Part shown: positions 1 to 9,560 of the stretch, one piece after another
Position numbering within the stretch: the first letter of the stretch is position 1
Layout of the letters: each line of letters opens with the position of its first letter
DNA from: a virus
Strand: one strand, 5' to 3'
DNA length: 32,306 nucleotides
IMG/VR virus record: IMGVR_UViG_3300027777_000090
Location: 1-32,306 of that record
Notes under the pieces: generated by a model
The model's database searches: none
What the model was told of the DNA's origin: nothing
What the model saw: the letters and a program-made list of their open reading frames with translations, nothing else
Made by a program: the position numbers and the translations under genes

Positions 1-873
1 TCGAGCCATTGTTGGCATGTCAACACTACCACCATCTGCTTTTCCTGAAGCCTTGTCAATTGCAAAGTTTAACGCTGGAGCACCTAAAGCTAATCCAGTG
101 CCAATTGCTTTTGTAGCTGGATGTGGAATCATTGTAGCTAGTGACCCTAAACCACCAACCGCACTAATTCCAGCACCGACATAGTCTTCATTTTTATATC
201 TGTTATGCGCGTCTTGAAATTCACCTGCGCCACCGGCGATTGCCAATGGTTTAGCTGCGTATTGCAATACAGGAGCAGCGTACTTCATTACTTTAGCAAT
301 TGGCTTTTCAAAACCTAATTCAGCTAGTTGTTTTTGAACGGGTCCGTAATTTTCTCTAGCTAGTTGTGATAAATCAACCGGCGGTTTTCCTGGAATTTCA
401 GGAGTCCCAGAAATTGTATTGTAATGTGTAATAGTTGGAACACCGTTAATCATTTTAGTATTTGGAACACGTTGAGCTGGACCAGCTGGTGTTCCGGGTG
501 AACCTTTTAATGACTCTAAAGCAGCTTGAACTTCAGACTGTGTACGAACAGGCATCCCAGTTGCTTTAGCAAGTTGGTCTAATTTAACATTAGACATTAC
601 TTCAGGTGCATGAATTTGACTGTTTAAATAACTTTGCATACCACCATGGGGTTTAAAAGCGTTAACGCCCTCTCTATTCCATATTGCTTTTTTAGTATCT
701 AAAACACCCTTACCACCGAGTGCAGTTACTCCAGCGGCAGTGCCAAAGGCTACAGGATCTGCGCCCTGAACGGTAACAGTTCCCTTACGTTCCCCGACAT
801 CTGACCAACCCTCAGAATTAGGAGCATCTGCTTGGCTTTTAGGTTCAGGAACATCAATCCAATCATTAGCCAT
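1..873 (-). CDS. Putative internal virion (ejection) protein, 3' end outside window
   Basis: Open frame of 291 codons from an ATG at 873 to the window edge with no stop, so the C-terminus is missing. The ATG lies inside the last codons of the upstream gene (8-base overlap), which suggests translational coupling. I do not recognise a family. The N-terminus is acidic and polar; about residues 195-265 are Ala/Gly-rich and mildly hydrophobic, like the ejection-type proteins encoded just before it. The last visible residues contain KADGGSVDMP, an xGG motif that also occurs in three other proteins here. Position after the lysozyme-domain protein and the 1912-residue protein supports a role inside the virion, by inference only. 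Confidence 0.72.
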   Translation of the reverse strand, partial: MANDWIDVPEPKSQADAPNSEGWSDVGERKGTVTVQGADPVAFGTAAGVTALGGKGVLDTKKAIWNREGVNAFKPHGGMQSYLNSQIHAPEVMSNVKLDQLAKATGMPVRTQSEVQAALESLKGSPGTPAGPAQRVPNTKMINGVPTITHYNTISGTPEIPGKPPVDLSQLARENYGPVQKQLAELGFEKPIAKVMKYAAPVLQYAAKPLAIAGGAGEFQDAHNRYKNEDYVGAGISAVGGLGSLATMIPHPATKAIGTGLALGAPALNFAIDKASGKADGGSVDMPTMAR

Positions 874-2845
874 TATTTTTCTTTCTCATTTGTTGCTTAC
901 CAGTCACTGGGTCAATTCGGTATTCAAACTTATCATTGTCCTGCTTTGTTGCTTTTTCGTATTCGCTAGGAAATTGTTTTTTCAGTATATCTTCATACTT
1001 TGTCTCAATAGCTCTGTTTTCAGGAGATTGCAAGAAATCAAATCCACTAACACCACCAGCGTCTTTAAATTTCTTCCAAGCAGCAGCTTGTTCGTCAACC
1101 TTATCAACTCCGAGTTTAATAAACGTAGCACGTCTTAGATTGTCTTCTGCGCTAATATCTGTTCCGACACCCTTAGCACTTCTACCGACGTTCATTAATT
1201 GAGCACCAATTCTTGCACCAATACCACCAAACAAATCTTTAGTGTTTTCAACACCTAATAAGTCTGCAGCAGTATTTACTCGTTGCCGTGTCTTTGCATC
1301 TCCTGCACCAGCAGCGTAGACATCACTAATAGCACCACCAACTACAGGAAGTGCCGCCGCCATGGCAAAAGGGCCGCCTTGTTGTTGGTATGCAAACGCC
1401 TTAGGATTCTTTGTTGCCTCTTCTATAATAGTATCTGCAGCGTATCTTATTTGATCACGGTCCTTTGCTTTAGCTTGTATCGCAGTCATTACTTTAATGC
1501 CTTCTAAATCTTCTGCTTTTGTAACCTCAACATTTTTCTTGCGAATGTTTTCTTCAGCTTTTCTATTTTCTTCAACTTGTTTACTGTTGATTGGATTTGG
1601 ATAAGGCTTAACTACGGGTGCAGCAATACTAGGAGCAGCAGCAGCGGAAGGTGCAACACTAGGAGCAACAGCAGCACTAGGAGCTGCAGCAGGGGGACCA
1701 GCTGGCGCGGCAGGATAGTTATTGCCCGCTTCAAATTTAGTAATTGCAGCCTTTGCTTTTGCTAATGATTCTGGTGTGTTAGGGATCTGAGCCGTTGGGT
1801 CAGCCATGCCTAAAGAATCAGCGATTGCTTTACCGTAGTTTTGAGTTGACTCGGGGGAGTTTCCTTTAGCTGTAGACGGTGCCCAAGTTTCGGCTAATAA
1901 AGAAGGACTCATAAAGTTTCCAACCTGTGGCCCAAAACGTTCTTTAACAACTGGGCTTTGACCAGATAACTTTAATCCCAAATCATTAGTTAATGCTGTG
2001 TCACCGGCTTGCGGTGTTGGGAAAGTTCTAATTTGGCCTGTTGCAGGATCAACTAAATTACCTGGGTTGTTTTGTCTTGTACTTTTTGGAAGAGCATCAA
2101 GTCCAGAAGTACGAGCACCAGCCCCCTGTGGTAATAATTTGCTGTATCGCTGTGGCAACTTACCAGTTGCAGCATATTCTTTAGCTTCAAAAGGATTCAT
2201 ATCTAAATCTTCACCAATTTCAGCTACAAACACCGGCTTAGTTGTAAACGATGCGGCGTTATACTCTGCCTTATTTGCTTCGGTAATATCTGTTTTATAG
2301 TAGTTATCTATAATGGCTTGCTTGGCAGCAATGTCTCTTGGGTTAACTGCATTTAACGCTTTAATAACATTAGCTGGTAACCCGCCGGAACCAGCACCAC
2401 CAGCGCCGCCAACTCCACCCCTACCCATCAAAGCGTTAATACGTTTGTTGTCAGCTTCTAGCTGAAGTTGTGCGTTTTGAAATGCGGCTTGTTGTTGTTG
2501 AATGTTATATAAATTTGAACGATCCGTATTGGCCGCTTCTTCACGTAAGGCAAATGCAGGCGCTTTGTTATACATAGTCCAAGCGTTTACGTCCTTCAAA
2601 CCCTCGTTAAGTTTACGCCAAGGGTTTTGAATTTCATCAGCCAGTCTTTGCATATTTTGCAAGACATTAGCCTGACTTTTTTCATCCATTAGCATTGCAG
2701 TTTGGTCTTTTACAGCATTAAGACCGCCCTTTGTTTTAGCGGCTGCTAATTGCACGGGCAGACCCGGGATTAACCCGCTGTTGGTCATCCTTGCGTTTTC
2801 GTCTGGTAATGCTGTCTCTTCTAACGGTGCGTTTGTAATTGCCAT
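866..2845 (-). CDS. Virion-associated protein with lysozyme-like/transglycosylase domain (putative ejection protein)
   Basis: 659 residues. About residues 258-350 carry a pattern I associate with phage murein-degrading SLT/lysozyme-like domains: NNPGNL near the start, an F-x-T-P-x-x-G-x-x-A segment, then a W-A-P-S-x-x-x-G-N-x-x-E-S-x-x-Y stretch. Such domains in virion proteins open the peptidoglycan locally while DNA is ejected. Residues 380-412 form an Ala/Pro/Ser/Val linker. The C-terminal third is charged and helical-looking, with an Ala/Gly-rich segment near 490-520. It starts at an ATG at 2845, ten bases after the upstream stop, and overlaps the next gene by 8 bases. Domain assignment is from motif memory; the catalytic residue is not certain. 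Confidence 0.75.
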   Translation of the reverse strand: MAITNAPLEETALPDENARMTNSGLIPGLPVQLAAAKTKGGLNAVKDQTAMLMDEKSQANVLQNMQRLADEIQNPWRKLNEGLKDVNAWTMYNKAPAFALREEAANTDRSNLYNIQQQQAAFQNAQLQLEADNKRINALMGRGGVGGAGGAGSGGLPANVIKALNAVNPRDIAAKQAIIDNYYKTDITEANKAEYNAASFTTKPVFVAEIGEDLDMNPFEAKEYAATGKLPQRYSKLLPQGAGARTSGLDALPKSTRQNNPGNLVDPATGQIRTFPTPQAGDTALTNDLGLKLSGQSPVVKERFGPQVGNFMSPSLLAETWAPSTAKGNSPESTQNYGKAIADSLGMADPTAQIPNTPESLAKAKAAITKFEAGNNYPAAPAGPPAAAPSAAVAPSVAPSAAAAPSIAAPVVKPYPNPINSKQVEENRKAEENIRKKNVEVTKAEDLEGIKVMTAIQAKAKDRDQIRYAADTIIEEATKNPKAFAYQQQGGPFAMAAALPVVGGAISDVYAAGAGDAKTRQRVNTAADLLGVENTKDLFGGIGARIGAQLMNVGRSAKGVGTDISAEDNLRRATFIKLGVDKVDEQAAAWKKFKDAGGVSGFDFLQSPENRAIETKYEDILKKQFPSEYEKATKQDNDKFEYRIDPVTGKQQMRKKNNG

Positions 2846-2855
2846 AATTTATCTC

Positions 2856-3752
2856 TTAGTTAGGACCGTAAAGATTTTGGTCAGCAGCTGGATTAACAGG
2901 GGTTGTTGATGGATCATACGGCGAAACAGGGTTTGGCATGTCACTGTTATTTGAAGTGTTCAAATTGCTAAACCAAGTTCCTAAGTTTTTACCTACATTG
3001 GTTAGTGCACCACCAAGTCCCAACGTGTTTAATAAAGTGTTACCTGCCGACGATACAGCACCAATTTGACTTAACGGTGACATTTGGTTTTGCTGTGCTA
3101 CAGTACCGGGAACACTAATGTCGTTAATTAAGTTTGCGTAACTTCCAAGGTTTTGGAATGGTGCGTTCATCTGAGTATTACCAGCTGTCAATTCGGTGCC
3201 CAATTGCTGGTTAAGTACATTACCTAAACCAGTTCCTGCCTGCACACCAGTTGTTTGGTTTTGCAATGCGGACTGCATTTGTTGAGCGGCTAAGTTAGCA
3301 AACGCGTCGGCCCTGGCTTTATCAACCGCAGTATCACCACGTAAACTACCAAAGTTTCCAGAGCCGATATTAGCACCCTGAACTGGCGCCATATAATTTG
3401 GCATTAACTGGTTAAGCTGTTGGTTTTGTGCCTGAAACAATCCACCCATTGCCGTGTTGGTATTTGGGGTTACTTGGCCATCAGCCCCGGTAATCCAAGG
3501 ATTAGCAGCACCAGCAGCAATTTGACCTAAAGAACCTTGTGCTTGGTTAAAAGCATTATTAGGGTTTTGCAAAGTGTTTACGGCTTGCTGCCCAACTGTA
3601 TTCTGAAAAGCCGGCGCGGCACCAAGTGCTTGACCTGCTCCAGTTACAATACCCTGTTGAGCCGCGTCGTACCATGACGGTAGTGTGGTCTCTTTTACAT
3701 ATGTATCGGTTAAAAAATTGTTTAAACCGGTTGATCCTGTTGTTCCAGCCAT
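2856..3752 (-). CDS. Putative DNA-ejection/internal virion protein, Gln/Asn/Ala-rich
   Basis: 298 residues, rich in Gln, Asn, Ala and Gly with almost no charged residues except near residues 130-165. The stretch around GSGNFGSLRGDTAVDKARAD followed by Gln-rich helix resembles small internal proteins of environmental short-tailed phages. A Gly/Leu segment near 240-255 is hydrophobic and could insert in a membrane. The ATG overlaps the stop of the 1912-residue gene by one base (TAATG) and the next gene follows after ten bases, so the three are probably co-expressed. Ejection role is inferred from composition and order; no enzyme motif is visible. Confidence 0.68.
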   Translation of the reverse strand: MAGTTGSTGLNNFLTDTYVKETTLPSWYDAAQQGIVTGAGQALGAAPAFQNTVGQQAVNTLQNPNNAFNQAQGSLGQIAAGAANPWITGADGQVTPNTNTAMGGLFQAQNQQLNQLMPNYMAPVQGANIGSGNFGSLRGDTAVDKARADAFANLAAQQMQSALQNQTTGVQAGTGLGNVLNQQLGTELTAGNTQMNAPFQNLGSYANLINDISVPGTVAQQNQMSPLSQIGAVSSAGNTLLNTLGLGGALTNVGKNLGTWFSNLNTSNNSDMPNPVSPYDPSTTPVNPAADQNLYGPN

Positions 3753-6700
3753 TATGCTCTCACTTTACGTTTTGCTTCTAATAAGTAACCTAGCGCACCC
3801 TTACTATCCGGTGGCAATCCATTTTTATTTGCACGGTTTTTGTGTGATCTAATTGTCTTTAAAAATTCATCAAGTATAGATGCACCACTGTCATTACTAC
3901 CATTACCCAAAGATGATACCACATCGGCTGGTATTACAAATTCGCCGTTTGCTAACATAGCCGGAATACTGTCGCTTGTGCCATCTCCGTCACCTTGAAC
4001 GTAACGGTTTTCCATTGCATTCAAACCACCTTCACTAAAAAATTGCGGGTTGTGTCCTTCAACTTCACCTCCAGTGCTTAACATTGGTGAGTTAGCATTT
4101 ACATTTAAACCAACAAAAGGCTTATGAAAAGAAAATTGTTTTCCTTTCATTTTAACTTCAGTGGCACCTGGATCAAACGCAGGATTCGTGTCTTGAGCAC
4201 CCCCGGCGGCCATGTGTACAGCACCACCTTGTGCTGCAGCTAAAATTTGCTTTAATACCGCATCTGGATTATATACAGGTGGTGTGTAGGTATACTGTTG
4301 CAAGTTATATTTATCTGGTAAAAAAGATGCTTGATCTTTACCTTTAACAAAGTTAGAAACAGGAGAGTAAGCAGCATCACCAGGGCCAATACTAATGTTA
4401 GAGCCTGAAGTAGCACCAGTCGAACTACCAGCGGCTAAACGCATTAAACCTCCAGAAGCAGCAGCTTTTAATTGGTCGTCTACATTAAATGGTTTCATAG
4501 GTATCACATTGCTCGGTTGGGTTGAATTAATAATGTTCATCTGATTTTGTAAAGGTAGAGCATGTATCCTACCTTTAGTTCTGTCTTCCTGTAAATCTGG
4601 CGGATTAATACGTTTTTTCTTTTTACTAACTGTCGGCACTGGAACAGGTACAGGCACCTTTGGAGTACTAGGTGGTTTACTTACAGGTGTTACCGGCGTT
4701 ACCGGCGTTACTGTAGGTGTTACCGGTGTTACTGTAGGTGTTACCGGTGTTACTGTAGGTGTTACTGTAGGTGTTACTGTAGGTGTTACTGTAGGTGTTA
4801 CTGTAGGTGTTACTGTAGGTGTTACTGTAGGTGTTACTGTTGTAGTTAATGGCTGCACTAAAGGCTGTGTCAAAGTCTGAGTTGCCGTTTGTGTAGATGG
4901 CAACGTAAGAGTTTTCGTTAACGGTTGTGTTAATGTTTGCGTTAGCGGTTGTGTTAATGTTGATGTGTCAGTCTTTGTCGCTGTATCAGTTGCAGTGTCA
5001 GCTGCTGTGTCAGTTTTTGTTGACGTTTGTGTAGACGGACCAGCGTAAATCAAATTTCCTCTAGTATCAGTTTGCGGCTGAGTCTGATTTTGTGGAACTG
5101 TTAAATCTGTACCAAAAAGCGTGTTGTTGTTAAACAATCTACTAATATCTGGTTTTTCAGCAAAAGGCAATCCTTCAGCTGTTTGTGTCTCTGTACTTCT
5201 TTGTGCTTGCGGTACCAAGGCATTGTTGTCTAAATTAATACCAAGTAAATCATGCAGAGTTACTTTAATATCTTTTATTAAAGTATCATTATGCTGCGTG
5301 TCACTTTCACTATTAGATTGTGTTTTAATAACTGGCTCGTTAGTTGCCAAAGATCCAAACACATCAGAAAACGTAATAGGATTCCCAGCGGAATCTTTTC
5401 CTAATACTTTACTAGCATCTAATTTACCTGTTTCAGTAGTGATGTTGCTATTAATTTGATCAACTAATTCAGATCCAATAGATTTAATTGCCATCGAATT
5501 TGCTTGGTCTGCAGGAACACCTACCTGTTGTAATGTCTGTGAAATCGTGTTTTGTGTATCTTTAACAGCAGCTATTTGTTCAGAAGAAGGTGGTGGTAAT
5601 AGCCGTTGTGGCCCTTCCAATAACTTAGGCGCCTGCCAAGAAGATTGGCTTTCGCTTGCTGGTCCTGCTAATTTTAAAAACTGATTTGTATCTGCACTTG
5701 TTTCAACTTTTGAAGGTTGAAAACTTACGGCGATGGCAGAATTTACTGCTGAAACCATTCCAATTGGGGCATTCGTAGCTGCTGCAATATTTGCTTTATT
5801 TAGGTCAAGTTCGGCATTTGGGTTAACTGCTTTTTGTTCTATTAAATTATTAATATAAGAATAAAGATACGTTGCCGAATACCCACCACTAGCAATCGCA
5901 GTAATGCCTTTTCCTGTTAACTCCATCATGTCTACTGCATAACTTTTTAATAACGAAGCATCCACAATACCGTGGAGCACCATCGTTGTTATGCCTTGTA
6001 ACGTGCCACCAAGAACTGCTGTATTTATTGCGGTGCTTACATCAGTACCTTTAGCTTTTAATTGGTCATAAATTGTTCCCATGCCGCTAAGTCCGGCATC
6101 TAAAAAATTAAGGCCAGCGTCTGCTGTTACCATAGTCTTATAGGCGTCAAATGTGCCAGTGATTTTAGCAGCGACACCAGCCAGTTTTGCTATGCCTAAA
6201 AAGCTAACATCTTCCAGTACTTCAGGACCGCCGCGCCATGCAAAACTTAATGGGTTCTCAATGTAGGCGCGAAGTGCAGTAATTTCTTTCATGCCGGGTT
6301 CGGCATTTTTTATCATTTGGTCAGTAGCAGCAGTTGAGTCTTTTATTTTTTGCTGCACCTCTGGCGATACTGAATTTGTACCAAAGTCAGATATGGCTTT
6401 ACCTGCTAAATACACTGCATTTTCTCTACCGAATGCTGAAATTCCTAATGCAGAGAAATTTTGAAATACTTGGCCAACCATGTTGAATACAATTCCTTGC
6501 GCAACTTGCGGCATTGTCTTAGCCGCTTCTACAAGAGCATCCGTAACTTCTTTTGTGGCAGTTAACATACTTGGAACTCCTGGCACAGCAGGATTTTCCA
6601 CAAAATTCATAAACGATTTTTCAACAGCATCAAACGAAGGTATACTGCTTTTAATATTTTCTAAAGTTGGTAAATTTGTTGCTGAAATAGTTTTTGTTAA

Positions 6701-9490
6701 ATTGTCAGCAGCTGATGTAACTTTATCAGAAAGTCTATCAGTAAATCGTTTTACGCCGCTCTCAAACATAGGAGCTGTATCTTTAGCAAAGTCTATAGCC
6801 TCTTGGAATGTCTTAGGTTTTGGTGTTAGACCTTCACTTAAAATCTGCATAGCTGTTTTAGCTGGCTCTCCTGGTGTAGCAGCAGAAGGCGGCGGTGCAA
6901 GATCAGTTGTGTATTGTTTTCCGTTCCATTCAAACGTTTTAGCTCCCGAAGATCTAGCATCTTTAAATGCAGTACCAAAATTATCTGCAGTAGAAGTAGT
7001 TTCTTTATCTTTTGGTAAAGAACCAGAATAGGCGTCTGCTTTATCTTTAGGAATCTGGTACAAGTCTTGCAAGTTACGTGAAATCTCATCTTTTGACAAG
7101 CCTTGAACTTGCATTTCTTTTGTAACGTATTTTAAATTGTCTTGATTGTCACCCGTTAATAACTTAGCTGCATTTACAAATGCAATTGGATCACTAGAGT
7201 TATTTGATAATTTTTCTACTACATTATTAGCAACAGTATTTTGGTAGTATCCTTCAGCTGTTTTTGGGTCAACATTATATATAGATGCTATATTAGAAAC
7301 AATATCGCTTCTAGGTATATTTTGATCTACCATAGTATTAACAACAAACTGCATGTTTGAAGTCGGATCGCCGGTGTAGTTATTTTGTCTAACAAATGTA
7401 CCAAGCGGATCAGGAGACGCATTAATATACGGGTCGACAAGATTCTTTTGTAATACAGTATCAACTGCGCCAGTGGTAAGTCCAACATTTTCTGTAGTAG
7501 ATGGCGCTGCAACTTTTTCTGGTGTAGTTAATGCACCAAGAATAGTTGGAATGTTGCTAATAAGTGCCTGTTGTACGTTACGACCATTTAACGCGGCAGT
7601 TGTGGTAACTGAGGCTATACTACTTACTGCAGCAATAGCGGCCTGCGTTGCCGTAGGATCAAGTTTTTCTACTAATGTTCCAGCATAGGCCCCAACACCT
7701 GAAGCAGCTAAACTAGTTCCCAGTACTTGAAGGAAATTTTGACTATTAACAGTACCTGTAGCCACACCGGCAAGTGTCATAGCCGCTGTATTCACAACAA
7801 TTTTGGCTAACTTATCTGGATCTAAACCTATAGTGTTTGCAACATTTGCAATTGTTTCTGAGCCAAACAAGCCAGATGCAACACCTAACTGTGATACCGA
7901 ACCACTAACTGCGCCACTAATTGCTCCTTTCAGAGCACCTTGTGCAACATCACCACCATACGCTGCAGAGGTTATTGCACCCATGCCAGCGCCGATAATA
8001 GAAGTACTAGCAATTGTGGCTGCAGCAACCTCACCTGCAGTAGCTGCAGCTGCGGCAGCTGCGCCACCTAGAAGTTCTGTTGCAAGTAATCCAGACGCTG
8101 CTCCGCCTGACATAACTGTTGCTACGGCTATACCGACAAATGCAAGACCCGGTTGAACATCTTTGGCAAAATTAAATCCACTACCACCGTTAGCTGCGTT
8201 ATTAGCAATCATTTTCTGATTTTGAACGTTAGCTTCTACAGCGGCTTTATTAACAATTGAGTTAATATCATCAACACTAATACCAGATTGTTGCGCAGCA
8301 GGAGCTATTGCTTTAATTTGCTCTATGACAGGTGCAGCTCTTTCACTAGTATTTTGTCCAGTCTGCCAACCAACTTGTTTACCTAAAAAATCTAATTCTG
8401 CTTTGTAGTATGCTTGTGGAGCGATGGCCGCAAGAGAATCAAGTGCCTTTAAATCAGTATCATAATTAGCATTTGTAGTGTAATTAGTAAATACTTGGTC
8501 TTTTAATTGTTGGGCAACTGTATCGTAATATTTATTAGGATCTGTTGCTTTTAAATTATATAGACTTTGTTTGTCTGTTGCGTCTAAATTTAATTTTTCA
8601 ATGTATGTATCACGGGCAGCTGTTCCTGCTAATAAAAGTTTGGCATCTGCACTTTGGCTATCGTATACGTTGCCAGTTTTTTGGTCAATGTATTGGTATG
8701 TATTAATTCTTTCACCATTGGCGTCATATGTCTGTGAAACAACTTGTGGTATCCACTGGCTTGGATCTTCTGGAGTATTCTTTGATTGGTACTCTGCACT
8801 AGCTATAAGACCAGCCGCAATTTGATCTGGTGTTTGTCCAGCAAAATTAGCTTTACCCGTTGGGTCAGCATTTCGACCTAAATATTGCTGGTACAAAGCG
8901 TCTATTGTATCTATTGGTGTAGCATTCGGGGCGCCACCGTGAGTACTAGCATATTCTGCACTACCAGTAAGGCCCGCAGTGACTTCTGCTAAACTTTTCC
9001 CAGTCCAAGTATCGGCACCAGAGGGGTCAACGCCACGGTTTAAATATTGATGGTACAGCTGGTCCACCGTGGCTTGATCAACACCACCACCACCACCCTG
9101 TGGCCCGTTCTGAACTGGCGTTGGATTACTGCCACCACCGCCATGAGTACTAGCATATTCACCACTACCTAAAATACCTTGAAGTACTGTGTTGTAGTCT
9201 TGACCGGCCCAAGTAGAGGCACCAGATGGATCAACACCACGGCCTAAATACTGTTGGTACATCTGTTCCAATGCACTTTGGTCAACACCGCCACCACCAC
9301 CTTGATCTGGAGGAGGGTTACCATTGTCCCGATTTAAATCTAAAGGAGCACTTGGTGCGGGGCCCTGATCAGGTGCAGGTGCAGCTGGGGCATTGTTAAA
9401 TTCAGGAGGTGCGGGTTCGACCGTTACAGAGCTTTCTGCAGGCGCGTCATCTACCCAAGTTGCACTGTCTCCGCTGTCTACCCAACCCAT
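3752..9490 (-). CDS. Giant virion protein with three DUF4214-like repeats and GTSDSIPAML motif
   Basis: 1912 residues, the largest gene here. Three N-terminal repeats (about 74-118, 142-186, 196-238) follow the DUF4214 pattern YQQYLGRxxDPxG...EYxS, separated by Gly-rich linkers. Residues about 440-540 are long Ala/Gly-rich hydrophobic segments that could cross a membrane. Residues about 1480-1607 are a Thr/Gln/Leu then Thr-Val-Thr-Pro repeat stalk. Near 1830-1860 is GTSDSIPAMLANGEFVIPA, a motif known from the C-terminal parts of phage tape-measure and other large virion proteins. In a short-tailed phage a large internal or ejection protein is the best inference. The leader between 9490 and 9560 carries a terminator and a candidate promoter, so it may head its own transcript. 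Confidence 0.8.
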   Translation of the reverse strand: MGWVDSGDSATWVDDAPAESSVTVEPAPPEFNNAPAAPAPDQGPAPSAPLDLNRDNGNPPPDQGGGGGVDQSALEQMYQQYLGRGVDPSGASTWAGQDYNTVLQGILGSGEYASTHGGGGSNPTPVQNGPQGGGGGVDQATVDQLYHQYLNRGVDPSGADTWTGKSLAEVTAGLTGSAEYASTHGGAPNATPIDTIDALYQQYLGRNADPTGKANFAGQTPDQIAAGLIASAEYQSKNTPEDPSQWIPQVVSQTYDANGERINTYQYIDQKTGNVYDSQSADAKLLLAGTAARDTYIEKLNLDATDKQSLYNLKATDPNKYYDTVAQQLKDQVFTNYTTNANYDTDLKALDSLAAIAPQAYYKAELDFLGKQVGWQTGQNTSERAAPVIEQIKAIAPAAQQSGISVDDINSIVNKAAVEANVQNQKMIANNAANGGSGFNFAKDVQPGLAFVGIAVATVMSGGAASGLLATELLGGAAAAAAATAGEVAAATIASTSIIGAGMGAITSAAYGGDVAQGALKGAISGAVSGSVSQLGVASGLFGSETIANVANTIGLDPDKLAKIVVNTAAMTLAGVATGTVNSQNFLQVLGTSLAASGVGAYAGTLVEKLDPTATQAAIAAVSSIASVTTTAALNGRNVQQALISNIPTILGALTTPEKVAAPSTTENVGLTTGAVDTVLQKNLVDPYINASPDPLGTFVRQNNYTGDPTSNMQFVVNTMVDQNIPRSDIVSNIASIYNVDPKTAEGYYQNTVANNVVEKLSNNSSDPIAFVNAAKLLTGDNQDNLKYVTKEMQVQGLSKDEISRNLQDLYQIPKDKADAYSGSLPKDKETTSTADNFGTAFKDARSSGAKTFEWNGKQYTTDLAPPPSAATPGEPAKTAMQILSEGLTPKPKTFQEAIDFAKDTAPMFESGVKRFTDRLSDKVTSAADNLTKTISATNLPTLENIKSSIPSFDAVEKSFMNFVENPAVPGVPSMLTATKEVTDALVEAAKTMPQVAQGIVFNMVGQVFQNFSALGISAFGRENAVYLAGKAISDFGTNSVSPEVQQKIKDSTAATDQMIKNAEPGMKEITALRAYIENPLSFAWRGGPEVLEDVSFLGIAKLAGVAAKITGTFDAYKTMVTADAGLNFLDAGLSGMGTIYDQLKAKGTDVSTAINTAVLGGTLQGITTMVLHGIVDASLLKSYAVDMMELTGKGITAIASGGYSATYLYSYINNLIEQKAVNPNAELDLNKANIAAATNAPIGMVSAVNSAIAVSFQPSKVETSADTNQFLKLAGPASESQSSWQAPKLLEGPQRLLPPPSSEQIAAVKDTQNTISQTLQQVGVPADQANSMAIKSIGSELVDQINSNITTETGKLDASKVLGKDSAGNPITFSDVFGSLATNEPVIKTQSNSESDTQHNDTLIKDIKVTLHDLLGINLDNNALVPQAQRSTETQTAEGLPFAEKPDISRLFNNNTLFGTDLTVPQNQTQPQTDTRGNLIYAGPSTQTSTKTDTAADTATDTATKTDTSTLTQPLTQTLTQPLTKTLTLPSTQTATQTLTQPLVQPLTTTVTPTVTPTVTPTVTPTVTPTVTPTVTPTVTPVTPTVTPVTPTVTPVTPVTPVSKPPSTPKVPVPVPVPTVSKKKKRINPPDLQEDRTKGRIHALPLQNQMNIINSTQPSNVIPMKPFNVDDQLKAAASGGLMRLAAGSSTGATSGSNISIGPGDAAYSPVSNFVKGKDQASFLPDKYNLQQYTYTPPVYNPDAVLKQILAAAQGGAVHMAAGGAQDTNPAFDPGATEVKMKGKQFSFHKPFVGLNVNANSPMLSTGGEVEGHNPQFFSEGGLNAMENRYVQGDGDGTSDSIPAMLANGEFVIPADVVSSLGNGSNDSGASILDEFLKTIRSHKNRANKNGLPPDSKGALGYLLEAKRKVRA
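4681..4840 (-). repeat. 12-bp tandem repeat encoding Thr-Val-Thr-Pro
   Basis: A 12-bp unit (GTAGGTGTTACT on the plus strand) is repeated about a dozen times with a few variants. It translates in frame as TVTP inside the 1912-residue protein and is continued by a Thr/Gln/Leu-rich segment. The repeat is likely an extended, flexible stalk; slippage may alter its length. Confidence 0.9.
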
Positions 9491-9559
9491 TTATTAGCCT
9501 TCTTAATGCTTGATTGTTATACCTATATTAATGCAACAAAAGCGCATATTGCGCCCTTT
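9491..9559 (-). promoter_or_regulatory. Candidate phage promoter element A
   Basis: On the minus strand GGGCG (9556-9552), 16 bases, TGCATTAAT (9535-9527), then ATAGG and TATAAC (ending near 9516). The GGGCG-to-TGCATTAAT spacing is identical to copies B and C, but the TATAGG part sits directly against TGCATTAAT instead of three bases away. It lies just upstream of the 1912-residue gene with about 26 bases of leader and an AGAAGG site. Function is inferred from recurrence. Confidence 0.55.
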
Positions 9560-9560
9560 T
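9538..9560 (-). terminator. Hairpin terminator after 82-residue gene
   Basis: On the minus strand AAAA-GG-GCGCA is paired with TGCGC-TTTT around a 3-base loop, with GG bulged, followed by G and TT. It begins in the stop codon of the 82-residue gene and shares its GGGCG block with candidate promoter A, so stop and start signals overlap. Partial termination is likely. Confidence 0.6.

Noticed and set aside
4681-4840. 12-bp tandem repeat considered as iteron or origin
   Set aside because: It lies inside a long ORF, keeps the frame and encodes TVTP; no AT-rich flank or initiator gene is seen.
6480-7031. Plus-strand ORF of 183 residues
   Set aside because: It is antisense to the 1912-residue gene, with composition explained by its reverse complement, no ribosome site, and no plus-strand neighbours.
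3752-9490. Tape measure protein call
   Set aside because: GTSDSIPAML alone is not decisive; no tail tube, chaperone or assembly genes are present and the neck proteins fit a short-tailed phage.
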